Positions 39,021 to 48,936 of a stretch of 64,000 bases of DNA are shown here, piece after piece. The stretch's first letter is position 1, and each line of letters starts with the position of its first letter. Below the pieces are notes generated by a model. It was not told where the DNA came from. It made no database searches and saw only the letters and a program-made list of their open reading frames with translations. Both the position numbers and the translations under genes were made by a program. The DNA comes from Methylophilaceae bacterium LSUCC0665 (lineage in GTDB: Bacteria; Pseudomonadota; Gammaproteobacteria; Burkholderiales; Methylophilaceae): positions 1,116,001-1,180,000 of the forward strand of contig CP103437.1 in NCBI GenBank assembly GCA_024919215.1. The letters run 5' to 3'.

Positions 39021-39635
39021 TTAAACTTTCCATCTTGTAAAATTTTGTAATAATTGGAGGCCAGCCTGAGAGCTTTTTTCTGGATGAAATTGAACTGCAA
39101 AAATATTTTCTTTACTGACAGCGCAACAAAAAGGCTTCTCATAAACACATTCGCCGGCGACAAGGTCTCTGTTTTGTGGTTGAACATAATAGCTGTGTAC
39201 AAAATAAAATCTTTCATTATTAGAAATGCCATTCCACATAAAATGATTTTTAGGGCGATGGACTTTATTCCAACCCATGTGAGGTACCTTGTTAAAATGA
39301 TTTTTAGGTTTAAATTTTATGACCTTACCATCAATAATCTCTAAACCCTTAATATTCCCTTCCTCAGAGAAGTTATTCAACATTTGTAAACCGATACATA
39401 TTCCCAAAAATGGCTTATTCCTTGCTGCATCAATTACCGATTCAGTTAAATTTCTTTCAGATAGCTCCCTCAGACAATCAGGCATCGCTCCTTGTCCAGG
39501 AAATACTACTCTATCAGCTGCCTGTATTAAACTTGGATCAGAAGTGACTAAAATTCTTTGATTAGGTGATACTTTTTTAAATGCATTAAATACAGATCTT
39601 AAATTACCCATCCCATAATCAACAATTGCAATCAT
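39021..39635 (-). CDS. hisH: Imidazole glycerol phosphate synthase, glutaminase subunit
   Basis: HisH supplies ammonia from glutamine to HisF. The 204-aa class I amidotransferase has the nucleophile cysteine in LGICIGLQML, the histidine-glutamate pair in FAVQFHPEKSSQAG, and the VDYGMGNLRSV start. It lies 8 bp after hisB. Confidence 0.96.
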   Translation of the reverse strand: MIAIVDYGMGNLRSVFNAFKKVSPNQRILVTSDPSLIQAADRVVFPGQGAMPDCLRELSERNLTESVIDAARNKPFLGICIGLQMLNNFSEEGNIKGLEIIDGKVIKFKPKNHFNKVPHMGWNKVHRPKNHFMWNGISNNERFYFVHSYYVQPQNRDLVAGECVYEKPFCCAVSKENIFAVQFHPEKSSQAGLQLLQNFTRWKV

Positions 39636-39643
39636 TGATTTTG

Positions 39644-40234
39644 CTATAAAGCCCCTTTAGTTGATGGTAGTTGGTCAGCCTGTTTTGGGTCAATGGTGAG
39701 AGCCATTCTTAGGGCTCGAGCAAATGCCTTAAAGATTGTCTCCACCTGATGATGAGCATTATCCCCTCTAAGGTTATCAATATGTAAGGTAATTAATGCG
39801 TGATTGACAAAACCCTGAAAGAATTCATAAATCAAGTCAACATCAAATTCCCCGATCAATGCTCTTTTGAAATTAGCATTTAATTCGAGGCCTGGTCTGC
39901 CGGAGATATCCACCACAACCCTAGATAGTGCTTCATCCAATGGCGCGTAACAGTGGCCATATCGAGTAATACCTTTTTTATCACCAACTGCCTTGGCAAA
40001 AGCTTGCCCTAAAGTAATGCCAATATCTTCGACCGTATGGTGTGCATCAATATGTAAATCGCCCTTAGCCTGTACCTCAAGATCAATTAATCCATGACGC
40101 GCAATTTGATCAAGCATATGATCCAAAAAACCAATTCCTGATTCTAATTTGGAAATACCTGTGCCATCCAAATTCAAATTAATTTTGATTTGGGTTTCTT
40201 TGGTATTGCGCTCTACTGAAGAATTTCTACTCAT
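39644..40234 (-). CDS. hisB: Imidazoleglycerol-phosphate dehydratase
   Basis: HisB dehydrates IGP, step six of histidine synthesis. The 196-aa protein is the monofunctional form without the phosphatase domain. It shows the manganese-binding motifs [25 protein letters not shown] and [18 protein letters not shown]. The gene is 53 bp downstream of hisC. Confidence 0.97.
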   Translation of the reverse strand: MSRNSSVERNTKETQIKINLNLDGTGISKLESGIGFLDHMLDQIARHGLIDLEVQAKGDLHIDAHHTVEDIGITLGQAFAKAVGDKKGITRYGHCYAPLDEALSRVVVDISGRPGLELNANFKRALIGEFDVDLIYEFFQGFVNHALITLHIDNLRGDNAHHQVETIFKAFARALRMALTIDPKQADQLPSTKGAL

Positions 40235-40287
40235 AATGTCTCGTAATTATTTTTAAACAAATTTTAACTTATATTAAACAAATTATT

Positions 40288-41355
40288 TCAATGGTTTATT
40301 ATTTTTTTTAGCTCATCAAGAAATAAATCCATTTGTTGATCAGTCCCTATTGTAATTCTTAAAAAATTTTTCAATTTTTCAGGCTTATGAAAATATCTTA
40401 TCAAAACACCAACATCTCTTAATTGAGAGTAAATTATATTTGCAGATAATGGCGATGGGGGGTGAGCAAAAATAAAATTGCCACCAGATGGTAATACAAC
40501 AAATTGAAGACTTTCTAAAGCTTTTGTAAAGCTATTTCTTGTATCAATAATTTTTTTACACGTCTCATTAAAGTAGCTATCTTCTTGAAAAGAGGTCACA
40601 GATGCTTTTTGGGCAATTCTATCTAGAGGGTAAGAATTAAAGCTATTTTTTATTCTTATCAATCCATCAATCAAACTGGCATCCCCAACCGCATAACCAA
40701 CCCTTAGTCCTGCCAGAGATCTGGATTTTGACATCGATCTTGTGATCAATAAATTTTTATATTTTTTGACTAAATTCACAGAGGAGTCTGTTCCAAAATC
40801 AACATAGGCCTCATCCACAACAATGATGGATAATGGATTTTCTTGCACAAAACTTTCTATTTTTTTTCCGGAGATTGGAATACCTGTTGGCGCATTTGGA
40901 TTAGGAAAAATGACTGCTGCATTTTTGTTGTGGTACAAAGATAAATCTATTTCAAAATCATCATTTAATGCAATTTGTTGATAACTAATATCAAATAACT
41001 TCGCGTAAACCGGATAAAAACTGTAAGTGATGTCAGGAAATAGCAAATTCTTTTTATTTTTGAAAAAACCATAAAAAATAAAAGCCAAAATCTCATCAGA
41101 ACCATTGCCAACAAAAACATTAGATATATCGACATCATGGTACCTTGCAATTGTACTTCTTAAAATATTAGACTCTGGATCTGGGTATAGATTTATTCGG
41201 TCTGCTCCATGATTTTGGATCTCTTCGATAACTTTGGGTGATGGTGGGTAAGGATTTTCATTTGTATTTAATTTTAATCTTATCTCACCTTGAGGCTGTT
41301 CACCTGGGATATAGGGATCTAAATCTTTAACAAAATGGCTCCAAAATTTACTCAT
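40288..41355 (-). CDS. hisC: Histidinol-phosphate aminotransferase
   Basis: HisC is a PLP enzyme of the aspartate aminotransferase fold. From the ATG at 41355 the protein is 355 aa, starting [20 protein letters not shown]. It contains [44 protein letters not shown], the PLP lysine in [19 protein letters not shown], and LRITIGT. The frame is open 17 codons further, but this extension reads into hisD and is not family-like. It overlaps hisD by 8 bp. Confidence 0.95.
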   Translation of the reverse strand: MSKFWSHFVKDLDPYIPGEQPQGEIRLKLNTNENPYPPSPKVIEEIQNHGADRINLYPDPESNILRSTIARYHDVDISNVFVGNGSDEILAFIFYGFFKNKKNLLFPDITYSFYPVYAKLFDISYQQIALNDDFEIDLSLYHNKNAAVIFPNPNAPTGIPISGKKIESFVQENPLSIIVVDEAYVDFGTDSSVNLVKKYKNLLITRSMSKSRSLAGLRVGYAVGDASLIDGLIRIKNSFNSYPLDRIAQKASVTSFQEDSYFNETCKKIIDTRNSFTKALESLQFVVLPSGGNFIFAHPPSPLSANIIYSQLRDVGVLIRYFHKPEKLKNFLRITIGTDQQMDLFLDELKKIINH

Positions 41356-42652
41356 CAGATTTAACTCTATAATCAGCAGACCTAGCATGAGCGAATAATC
41401 CCTCACCCTCAGCCATTACTGATGCAATTTTTCCCAGAGTTGATGCTCCTCTGGATGATAGATTAATAATGCTTGATCTTTTTTGAAAGTCATATACGCC
41501 TAAAGGTGAAGAAAATCTTGCCGTTCTGGAAGTGGGTAATACATGATTCGGTCCAGCACAATAATCTCCAATAGATTCACAAGTATTAATTCCCATAAAA
41601 ATAGCGCCTGCATGATTAATATTTGTTAGCAACAATTCAGGATCTTGCACAGATAATTCTAAATGTTCTGGTGAAATATAATTTGACACCTCGGCCGCTT
41701 CATCTAAATTATTAACCTCAATAAACAATCCTCTATTTTGAAGTGAAGTAGAGATAATCTCTTTTCTTGGCATTGTATCTATCAACTTATTAATACTAAA
41801 CATGACTTTTTCAAAGACACTCGGATCAGATGATATGAGAATTGCTTGAGCTAACTCATCATGTTCAGCCTGCGAAAATAAGTCCATCGCTAACCAGTCT
41901 GGATTTGTCTTTCCATCAGTAATGACTAATATTTCTGAGGGGCCAGCAATCATATCGATGCCTACTGTTCCAAAAACCACCCTCTTAGCCTCTGCAACAT
42001 ATGCATTCCCAGGGCCAACAATTTTATCAACCTGAGGAATTGTGTTGGTACCATAAGCCAGTGCGGCAATAGCTTGTGCACCGCCAATAGTAAATACTCT
42101 ATCAACATTAGCCACGTAAGCTGCTGCTAAAACTAATGCATTTCTATCACCATTTGGTGTTGGTACAACCATGACAAGATTTTTTACACCTGCAACTTTT
42201 GCAGGGATTGCATTCATTAAAACTGAAGAAGGATATGATGCTTTACCACCAGGAACGTATAGTCCAACTGAATCCAGAGCTGTAATTTTCTGACCAAGAA
42301 CGGTCCCATCTTCTTCTTGATAGCTCCATGAGTCTTGCACTTGTTTTTCGTGATAATTTTTAATTCTTTGTGCAGATTCATTAAGAGCATTTTGTGTTGA
42401 AATGTCTAATGAATCATAAGCTTCCTTAAGAATATTTCTTGGGAGTTCTAGATCGCTTGGATTCGTTAAATCCAACTTATCAAATTTTTGTGTAAATTCT
42501 AAAAGTGATTGATCACCATTAATTTTTACAGCTTGAACAATATCTTTTACCGTTTGTTGTATTTGAGTGTTATCTTCTTCATCAAAAGATAATGCACTCT
42601 TTAAAGACTGATAAAAATCTTTATCGGATAGCTTTAAGGTTTTAATTTTCAT
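41348..42652 (-). CDS. hisD: Histidinol dehydrogenase
   Basis: HisD carries out the last two oxidations of histidine synthesis using NAD and zinc. The 434-aa protein has [49 protein letters not shown], the [13 protein letters not shown] zinc/catalytic region and the C-terminal ISPEHLEL and [15 protein letters not shown] motifs. It overlaps hisG by 4 bp (ATGA). Confidence 0.98.
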   Translation of the reverse strand: MKIKTLKLSDKDFYQSLKSALSFDEEDNTQIQQTVKDIVQAVKINGDQSLLEFTQKFDKLDLTNPSDLELPRNILKEAYDSLDISTQNALNESAQRIKNYHEKQVQDSWSYQEEDGTVLGQKITALDSVGLYVPGGKASYPSSVLMNAIPAKVAGVKNLVMVVPTPNGDRNALVLAAAYVANVDRVFTIGGAQAIAALAYGTNTIPQVDKIVGPGNAYVAEAKRVVFGTVGIDMIAGPSEILVITDGKTNPDWLAMDLFSQAEHDELAQAILISSDPSVFEKVMFSINKLIDTMPRKEIISTSLQNRGLFIEVNNLDEAAEVSNYISPEHLELSVQDPELLLTNINHAGAIFMGINTCESIGDYCAGPNHVLPTSRTARFSSPLGVYDFQKRSSIINLSSRGASTLGKIASVMAEGEGLFAHARSADYRVKSDE

Positions 42653-43284
42653 TTGACGCTATTTTTAATTGCATTAATGATTGGTTGTATTTCATCAAAT
42701 TTTAACTTTAATGATGCTTTGTTAACGATAAGCTGGGATGAAATATCAGAAATTTTTTCATAATCAACCAAATTGTTCGCTTTTAAGGTCTGTCCTGAAC
42801 TCACCAAATCAACAATCAAATCACTCATTGAAACAAGAGGAGCTAATTCCATGGATCCGTAAAGCTTAATAACATCGATATGAATTCCCTTTTGAGCAAA
42901 AAATTCTTTAGTAATTTTTGTGTATTTGGTTGCCACCTTTAATCTTGACCTTTGCTGCATAGCTTTTTGATAGTCATAGCTCTTTGGTCCGGCAACCATC
43001 ATTTTGCATTTAGCAATTTTAAGATCACATATTTGATAAAGATTGGCAGAATCAAACTCATCCAAAACATCTTTTCCGGCAATGCCTATATCTGCTCCTC
43101 CACATTCCACATATGTTGGCACGTCTGACGCTCGAACAATTAATAATCTAATATTTTCATTATTTGTATTTAAGATTAATTTTCTGGATGTTTCAGGATT
43201 TTCTTTACACTCTATCCCAGCCCCTTGAAGTAAGGGAAGTGTCTCTTGAAATATTCTTCCTTTAGATAATGCAATTGTTAACAT
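42649..43284 (-). CDS. hisG: ATP phosphoribosyltransferase, short form
   Basis: HisG commits ATP and PRPP to histidine synthesis. The 211-aa product is the short form, which lacks the regulatory C-terminal domain and needs HisZ for activity in known cases; hisZ is not in this window. It shows [35 protein letters not shown] and [15 protein letters not shown]. It directly abuts murA with no spacer. Confidence 0.96.
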   Translation of the reverse strand: MLTIALSKGRIFQETLPLLQGAGIECKENPETSRKLILNTNNENIRLLIVRASDVPTYVECGGADIGIAGKDVLDEFDSANLYQICDLKIAKCKMMVAGPKSYDYQKAMQQRSRLKVATKYTKITKEFFAQKGIHIDVIKLYGSMELAPLVSMSDLIVDLVSSGQTLKANNLVDYEKISDISSQLIVNKASLKLKFDEIQPIINAIKNSVK

Positions 43285-44553
43285 TTAATTCAATCTTTCA
43301 ACTTTAGCGCCAAGCTTATTTAATTTTTCTTCAATTCTCTCATAACCTCGGTCCAAGTGGTAGATTCGCTCAATAATTGTCTCCCCTTTGGCGGCTAAAC
43401 CAGCAATCACAAGTGAGGCTGAAGCTCTTAAGTCAGTCGCCATCACATTAGCTCCATCAATGGCTTGAACACCCTTCACAAAAGAAGTGTTTCCTTTAAC
43501 ATCAATATTAGCTCCCATTCTTGCCAATTCTTGGACATGCATAAATCGATTTTCAAATATCGTTTCAGTAATTTCTGATGGGCCATTCGCTAGAACATTA
43601 ATTGCCATGAACTGAGCCTGCATGTCAGTTGGAAAAAGTGGATAAACCCCCGTTCTTATATTCACAGGAAGTATTGGCTGGTTTTCTTTTTTAATTGTGA
43701 TCTCTGCCGATGCCTCAATTACATCAGCGCCCGTTTGCTTGATCTTTTCAATAATAGATTCCATTTTTCTGGGGTCAACATTTCTTAACTTAACCTCTCC
43801 GCCACTGACAACAGTTGCAGCCATATAAGTTCCCGCTTCAATTCGATCAAACATTACCTTATATCTTGTTCCACTCAATACATCAACACCCTCAATTTCA
43901 ATGACATCACTTCCTAAGCCTTTAATTTTGGCGCCCATGCTAATTAAAAGATTACCCAAATCTTCTACTTCAGGCTCTCTCGCTGCATTCTCAATAAATG
44001 TTTTTCCATTAGCCAAAGATGCTGCCATCATGATATTTTCAGTGCCCGTTACACTCACTTGATCCATAAAAATTTTTGTACCTATAAGTTTTTTATTAGG
44101 TAAATGTTCTGTGCTGGCATCAATATATCCATTATGGATGGAAATTTTAGCCCCCATTTTCTCTAAGGCTTGAATATGCAAATCTACGGGACGAGCTCCA
44201 ATTGAACATCCACCAGGCAAAGAGACATGGGCTCGCCCAAATCTTGACAACAAAGGGCCCAAAACCAGTATCGATGCTCTCATCGTTTTCACTAAATCAT
44301 AAGGAGCTTCAGTTTTAGTAATATTGTTGGCTGTTAACGATACATTTTCATCAGACCGCTGAACGCTGACTCCTAAGAAGTCTAACAATCTAATGGTTGT
44401 ATCGATGTCCTTTAGTTTTGGGACATTTGAAATATGAAGCTGTTCGCAAGATAGAATGGAAGCAATTAAAATCGGTAAAGCGGCATTTTTAGCTCCAGAT
44501 ATTTCTACTTCGCCATAAAGAGGAAAACCTCCCGTTATTTTTAACTTATCCAA
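43285..44553 (-). CDS. murA: UDP-N-acetylglucosamine 1-carboxyvinyltransferase
   Basis: MurA transfers enolpyruvate to UDP-GlcNAc in the first committed peptidoglycan step. The 422-aa protein has K22/N23 in [12 protein letters not shown], the catalytic, fosfomycin-reactive cysteine C116 in [16 protein letters not shown], and [15 protein letters not shown]. Cys at the active site predicts fosfomycin sensitivity of the enzyme. It overlaps grxD by 8 bp. Confidence 0.97.
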   Translation of the reverse strand: MDKLKITGGFPLYGEVEISGAKNAALPILIASILSCEQLHISNVPKLKDIDTTIRLLDFLGVSVQRSDENVSLTANNITKTEAPYDLVKTMRASILVLGPLLSRFGRAHVSLPGGCSIGARPVDLHIQALEKMGAKISIHNGYIDASTEHLPNKKLIGTKIFMDQVSVTGTENIMMAASLANGKTFIENAAREPEVEDLGNLLISMGAKIKGLGSDVIEIEGVDVLSGTRYKVMFDRIEAGTYMAATVVSGGEVKLRNVDPRKMESIIEKIKQTGADVIEASAEITIKKENQPILPVNIRTGVYPLFPTDMQAQFMAINVLANGPSEITETIFENRFMHVQELARMGANIDVKGNTSFVKGVQAIDGANVMATDLRASASLVIAGLAAKGETIIERIYHLDRGYERIEEKLNKLGAKVERLN

Positions 44554-44857
44554 CTTGTTCCAGTAACTGTTTTAACTCGCCTGATTCAAACATTTCCCTC
44601 ATAATATCAGCGCCCCCTACAAACTCTCCATTTACATAGAGTTGAGGTATAGTTGGCCAATTAGAAAATACCTTTACACCCTCTCTTATTTCATTATCTT
44701 CTAAAACATTATTGGTCGTATACTCGACGCCCACATGATCAAGAATCTGACAAGCCATTCCTGAAAAACCACATTGAGGAAATTTTCGATCCCCTTTCAT
44801 AAATAACATCACTTTATTTTCATCAATCATGCTTTTTATTTTTTCTTGAGCGCTCAT
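44546..44857 (-). CDS. grxD: Monothiol glutaredoxin (Grx4 type)
   Basis: Monothiol glutaredoxins carry and deliver 2Fe-2S clusters, often together with BolA proteins. The 103-aa protein has the CGFS active site at residues 29-32 ([15 protein letters not shown]), the [17 protein letters not shown] glutathione-binding region and a full thioredoxin fold. The bolA gene lies 4 bp upstream, a strong functional link. Confidence 0.96.
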   Translation of the reverse strand: MSAQEKIKSMIDENKVMLFMKGDRKFPQCGFSGMACQILDHVGVEYTTNNVLEDNEIREGVKVFSNWPTIPQLYVNGEFVGGADIMREMFESGELKQLLEQVG

Positions 44858-44861
44858 TTAT

Positions 44862-45107
44862 TTATTCTCCTTTAATTTGATCCCATTCAGATAGATCGTA
44901 CAGTTTTAGTGATAACGCATGTATCTTTTCGTTCATTAAATCTCCAAGAGATTTATATACCAACTGATGCCTTTGGACTCGATTTAAATTAAGAAACTCA
45001 TTGCTAATTACAAGCGCCTCAAAATGTGCTCCATCATCGCCCATAACATTTATATGGTGACAATCAATGCCTTTTTCAATTACCTTTTTTATTTCATCTT
45101 TATGCAT
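44862..45107 (-). CDS. BolA/IbaG family protein
   Basis: BolA-family proteins bind monothiol glutaredoxins in Fe-S trafficking. The 81-aa product has the KH-like fold sequence VMGDDGAHFEALVISNEF and LNRVQRHQLVYKSLGDLMNE with the conserved histidine, and HALSLKLYDLSEW at the end. The IbaG subgroup is likely, since these are found beside mla and murA. It overlaps nothing and lies 2 bp from the ABC permease. Confidence 0.92.
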   Translation of the reverse strand: MHKDEIKKVIEKGIDCHHINVMGDDGAHFEALVISNEFLNLNRVQRHQLVYKSLGDLMNEKIHALSLKLYDLSEWDQIKGE

Positions 45108-45109
45108 GA

Positions 45110-45886
45110 TTATCCTCTTAATTTGTATCCTGTTTTTAAAAGCCGAATTGATATGCTGGCAAGTATTATAAAAAAAGTTAGAACAATCGTCATGCTTATG
45201 TACGGTGAGATATCAGATTGCCCAAAAAATCCATAACGGAATCCATCAATCATATAGAAAAATGGATTAAATTTTGAAATGCTTTGCCATATTGGTGGCA
45301 AAGAATGGATCGAATAAAAAACGCCCGATAAAAAAGATAATGGCATAATTACAAAATTTTGGAAGGCCGCCATTTGATCAAATCTGTCAGCCCAAATTCC
45401 AGCTAAAATACCAAAAGTACCAAGTAATGCTCCACCTAAAATTGAAAATGAAATAATGAACCATGGATGCATTAATGGTAAATCAATATAAATTATTGCT
45501 AGTAAATAAATGGCAAGGCCAACAAATAAACCTCTAACGATTGATGCAATCAAGAAGGCAACAAAAAATTGCATGTAAGTTAATGGGGTTAAAAGAATGA
45601 ATACAATATTACCCATCACTTTGGACTGAACTAAGCTTGAAGAACTATTTGCAAATGCATTTTGCAATAAAGACATCATTATTAATCCAGGAATCAAAAA
45701 TGCACTGTATGGCACTCCTTCATAAACCTCTGTCCTGCTATCCAGGACATGAGAAAAAATAAGTAAATACAAGATTCCGGTAATGACTGGCGCAGCAACT
45801 GTTTGAAAGACAACCCTCCAAAATCTCAACAACTCTTTTTTCAAAAGAGTCCATGCGCCTTTTAATTGTATTTTCCAATGAATCAT
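45110..45886 (-). CDS. ABC-2 type exporter permease (YadH-like)
   Basis: The 258-aa integral membrane protein has about six hydrophobic segments and the ABC-2 permease pattern: LLKKELLRFWRVVFQTVAAP at the start, then FLIPGLIMMSLLQNAFANSS, and LTYMQFFVAFLIASIVRGLF. The substrate is unknown. Together with the ATPase it overlaps by 4 bp it forms a complete exporter. Pairs of this kind next to mla genes are common in betaproteobacteria. Confidence 0.9.
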   Translation of the reverse strand: MIHWKIQLKGAWTLLKKELLRFWRVVFQTVAAPVITGILYLLIFSHVLDSRTEVYEGVPYSAFLIPGLIMMSLLQNAFANSSSSLVQSKVMGNIVFILLTPLTYMQFFVAFLIASIVRGLFVGLAIYLLAIIYIDLPLMHPWFIISFSILGGALLGTFGILAGIWADRFDQMAAFQNFVIMPLSFLSGVFYSIHSLPPIWQSISKFNPFFYMIDGFRYGFFGQSDISPYISMTIVLTFFIILASISIRLLKTGYKLRG

Positions 45887-46791
45887 TTTTTTGTAATTTG
45901 TAAAAATACCTTTTCTAGATCAGGCTCAGTGGTTTGAATATCAAAAAAATTAATTTTATTTTTTTTTAATAACGTAATAATACTATTTAATTCATCAATT
46001 TTTTCTAATGTAATTGTTAGCATTTCTTCCTCAATCAATACATCAAATCCATTCAATATTTTTAGTATTTTTTGTTTATCTTTTCTATCAATTTTAATAT
46101 TTAAATTCTTAGACGAATTATTTCGAATTAACTTTTTTGTATTGTCCAGCGCAACTAATTTGCCATAATTGACCATAGCTATTCGACCACATAAATTTTC
46201 TGCTTCTTCAAGATAATGAGTAGTCAAAACAATGGTGTGACCTTTCGAATTTAATTCTTTCATAAATGTCCAAAGTTTTTGTCTCAATTCAACATCCACA
46301 CCCGCAGTAGGCTCGTCTAAAACAATAATTGGGGGTCGATGAGCTAAAGCTTGAGCTATCAAGGCTCTTCTTTTCATTCCTCCTGATAGCTTTCTCATAT
46401 TTGTCGAAGCTTTCTCTTGAAGATCTAGTTTTTCTAAGATCTCATCAATCCAATCATAATTTTCTTTACCTTTACCAAAATATCCAGCCTGAAATCTCAA
46501 CATTTCACGTACATTGAAAAATGGATCAAATACTAATTCCTGAGGAACAACGCCTAGAGAATGTCTAGCTTCTTGATACTGCTTTTCTACATCAAAACCC
46601 ATTGCCTTTATTGTTCCAGATGTCGGCTTAACAATCCCCGCCAACATATTAATCAGGGTTGATTTCCCTGCACCATTTGGACCAAGGAGACCAAAAAATT
46701 CGCCTTGTTCGATCGATAAATTAATTCCTTTGACGGCTTCAAAAGAACCATAGGTTTTTTTTATGTTTTTAAAAACAATTGCTTTTTTCAT
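45883..46791 (-). CDS. ABC exporter ATP-binding protein (YadG-like)
   Basis: The 302-aa protein has a complete nucleotide-binding domain: Walker A GPNGAGKST (residues 37-45), the signature LSGGMKRRALIAQALAH, Walker B IIVLDEPTAGVD, and the H-loop LTTHYLEEAE. A further 80 or so residues at the C-terminus are typical of ABC-2 exporter ATPases. It energises the adjacent permease. It starts 14 bp after the STAS gene. Confidence 0.94.
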   Translation of the reverse strand: MKKAIVFKNIKKTYGSFEAVKGINLSIEQGEFFGLLGPNGAGKSTLINMLAGIVKPTSGTIKAMGFDVEKQYQEARHSLGVVPQELVFDPFFNVREMLRFQAGYFGKGKENYDWIDEILEKLDLQEKASTNMRKLSGGMKRRALIAQALAHRPPIIVLDEPTAGVDVELRQKLWTFMKELNSKGHTIVLTTHYLEEAENLCGRIAMVNYGKLVALDNTKKLIRNNSSKNLNIKIDRKDKQKILKILNGFDVLIEEEMLTITLEKIDELNSIITLLKKNKINFFDIQTTEPDLEKVFLQITKK

Positions 46792-46805
46792 TTTTATTTT
46801 ATGAG

Positions 46806-47078
46806 TTACTTAAGGTAATTCTGGACCTCATACAATGAGGCAAGATTCAGTAAGTTTTTAGGTATGTTAATTAGCGTAACAGATTGATTTGATAAATTAG
46901 CTTTTCTCTTTATCTCAAATATAAAACTCAGCAACGAGGTATCTATATTTTGTAATTTTGAAAAATTTAAAGTAATCGGCTGCTTAATTGCAATTTTATT
47001 TAATTGATTAATATGGTTAGGAATCTCAGCAAAAGTATAATCGCCATCAAACATCCATGTATTTTGACTAATTTCCAT
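46806..47078 (-). CDS. mlaB: STAS-domain protein, MlaB-like
   Basis: MlaB is the small cytoplasmic STAS subunit that stabilises the MlaFEDB complex. The 90-aa product is diverged but has the STAS layout, with ITLNFSKLQNIDTSLLSFIF carrying the conserved D-S/T loop. Identification rests mainly on context: its start overlaps the mlaC stop by one base at the end of mlaFEDC. Confidence 0.85.
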   Translation of the reverse strand: MEISQNTWMFDGDYTFAEIPNHINQLNKIAIKQPITLNFSKLQNIDTSLLSFIFEIKRKANLSNQSVTLINIPKNLLNLASLYEVQNYLK

Positions 47079-47677
47079 CAGTCGCCTTTGTTATTTTTTT
47101 CTGCTAGTTTTGAAATTAATGAATCTATTCCATTATTTTTTATTTCACTAGCAAATTGAGACCTGTAGTTAGTCACCAAACTCACCCCTTCAATCACAAT
47201 GTCAAACACCTTCCATTGATCATCTTTTTTAGCCAAGGTGTAGTCGACAGAGATGGGTTGTGCTCCATCCTGAATAATCTGGGTTTTCACTGTTGCTTGT
47301 TTGTCGGTTGGTTCCATTCGCATTGGTTTAAAATCAATTTGTTGGTCTTTATATTTTCCCAAAGCAACCGCATAAGTTCTAAGTAACATGGTTTTAAATT
47401 CTGATTTAAATTGTTGCTGTTGATCCTCATTAATCTTTCTCCATGCTTTTCCTAGGACAAGCATTGAAATACGATCTAAATCAAAATTCGGTAAAATTTT
47501 TTCTTCAGCCAATTGATAAATTTTTTCTTTATCTTGTTGTATTGAGTCGTCTGACTTCAAAACGGCTAAAACATCATCAGCAGTTTTGTGAACTAACTCT
47601 AAAGGGCCGTCAGCTGCCATTGTTATAAATGAAATTAAGATAAAAAAAGTTAAAAGAAATGATTTAAATAACTTCAT
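47078..47677 (-). CDS. mlaC: Periplasmic phospholipid carrier MlaC
   Basis: MlaC shuttles phospholipids between the outer-membrane MlaA complex and the inner-membrane MlaFEDB complex. The 199-aa protein has a signal peptide (MKLFKSFLLTFFILISFITM, cleavage probably after MAA) and the MlaC/Ttg2 core with VLGKAWRKINEDQQQQFKSE and LLRTYAVALGKYKDQ. The stop is adjacent to the mlaB start; the ATG abuts the mlaD stop. Confidence 0.94.
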   Translation of the reverse strand: MKLFKSFLLTFFILISFITMAADGPLELVHKTADDVLAVLKSDDSIQQDKEKIYQLAEEKILPNFDLDRISMLVLGKAWRKINEDQQQQFKSEFKTMLLRTYAVALGKYKDQQIDFKPMRMEPTDKQATVKTQIIQDGAQPISVDYTLAKKDDQWKVFDIVIEGVSLVTNYRSQFASEIKNNGIDSLISKLAEKNNKGD

Positions 47678-48142
47678 TTATTCTTCCTCCTTTGATGCTT
47701 GATTATAAAGAAACTGACTGATGAGCTTCTCCAGGACAACTGCATCTTGAGTTTGTATAATTTTGTCATTCGCTTCAAGATTGTCTGGATCACCTCCAGC
47801 TTCAAGACCTATATATTGCTCACCCAAAAGACCTGCTGTATAAATATTGGCAAAAGTATCTTTTGGAAAAACATACCTCTCATCAATACTCATCGTAACG
47901 ATAGCCTCATAAATCTTTGTATCAAACACAATTGAATCAACACGACCTACTACTACACCAGCTGATTTTACAGGTGCTCGTGGTTTTAAGCCTCCTATGT
48001 TTTCAAAATTTGCAGTAACATAGTATGTGGTCTTTATATCATTAGATGTTAAGTTGCCAACCTTCATTGCAAGGCCCATCAAAGCTATTAGTCCAAGTGC
48101 AACAAATATTCCGACCCATGCATCTAATTTAATTCTATCCAT
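47678..48142 (-). CDS. mlaD: MCE-domain phospholipid transporter subunit MlaD
   Basis: MlaD forms a hexameric ring in the periplasm as the substrate-binding part of the Mla transporter. The 154-aa protein has one N-terminal membrane helix (WVGIFVALGLIALMGLAMKV) and an MCE domain with ENIGGLKPRAPVKSAGVVVG and TAGLLGEQYIGLEAGGDP. Length is normal. In related genomes mlaA often lies between mlaD and mlaC; here the two are adjacent. Confidence 0.96.
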   Translation of the reverse strand: MDRIKLDAWVGIFVALGLIALMGLAMKVGNLTSNDIKTTYYVTANFENIGGLKPRAPVKSAGVVVGRVDSIVFDTKIYEAIVTMSIDERYVFPKDTFANIYTAGLLGEQYIGLEAGGDPDNLEANDKIIQTQDAVVLEKLISQFLYNQASKEEE

Positions 48143-48156
48143 AAAAATCTCCCAAC

Positions 48157-48936
48157 CTATACCGTTAGCATAAATGAAGTTAACACAAAATCCAATCCAA
48201 GGACGGCTAATGACGATGTTACTACTGTTCTAGTTGTTGCACGACTAACCCCTTCAGCAGTCGGCGGTGCATCATAACCTTCAAAGAGAGCGATAATTGT
48301 ACATGCGATTCCAAAAACCACACTCTTGATAAAACCATTCACAATATCGTAATTAAAGTCAACATTAGCTTGCATTTGTGACCAAAATGCTCCCTCATCC
48401 ACACCAATCAACGGAACTGCAACAACATATCCACCTAAAACACCCACCATCGAAAAAATTGAAGCAAGGAGTGGCATGGTAATAATCCCTGCCCAGAAAC
48501 GAGGTGCCACAATTCTAGCCACCGGACTAACGGCCATCATCTCCATTGCCGATAATTGTTCAGTCGCTTTCATTAATCCAATTTCTGCAGTAATCGCGGT
48601 TCCAGCCCGGCCAGCAAAAAGTAATGCTGTGACGACAGGTCCTAATTCTCTCACAAGTGCTAAAGCCACCAGAACTCCAATAGCTTCAGAAGATCCATAT
48701 TTTTGTAATGTGTAATAGCCTTGAAGGCCTAATACCATGCCAACAAAAAATGCAGACACGACAATAATGACCAAGGATAAAACACCGGTGAAATAAATTT
48801 CTCTAATCGTGAGATTAAATCTTTTAAAACTGTCAGATGAATAACTGATTATGCTGAAAAATAATCTAGTTGCTGCGCCCAAGCGTGTTATTTTTGATCG
48901 AATTGCAGCCCCAATTTTTTCAAAAAAATTTAACAT
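48157..48936 (-). CDS. mlaE: Phospholipid ABC transporter permease MlaE
   Basis: MlaE is the membrane permease of the Mla system. The 259-aa protein has five to six hydrophobic segments and the conserved MlaE pattern VLVALALVRELGPVVTALLF, AGRAGTAITAEIGLMKATEQ and DALEMM-like SAMEMMAVSPVARIVAPR. Its start abuts the mlaF stop with no gap, so the ATPase and permease are co-translated. Confidence 0.97.
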   Translation of the reverse strand: MLNFFEKIGAAIRSKITRLGAATRLFFSIISYSSDSFKRFNLTIREIYFTGVLSLVIIVVSAFFVGMVLGLQGYYTLQKYGSSEAIGVLVALALVRELGPVVTALLFAGRAGTAITAEIGLMKATEQLSAMEMMAVSPVARIVAPRFWAGIITMPLLASIFSMVGVLGGYVVAVPLIGVDEGAFWSQMQANVDFNYDIVNGFIKSVVFGIACTIIALFEGYDAPPTAEGVSRATTRTVVTSSLAVLGLDFVLTSFMLTV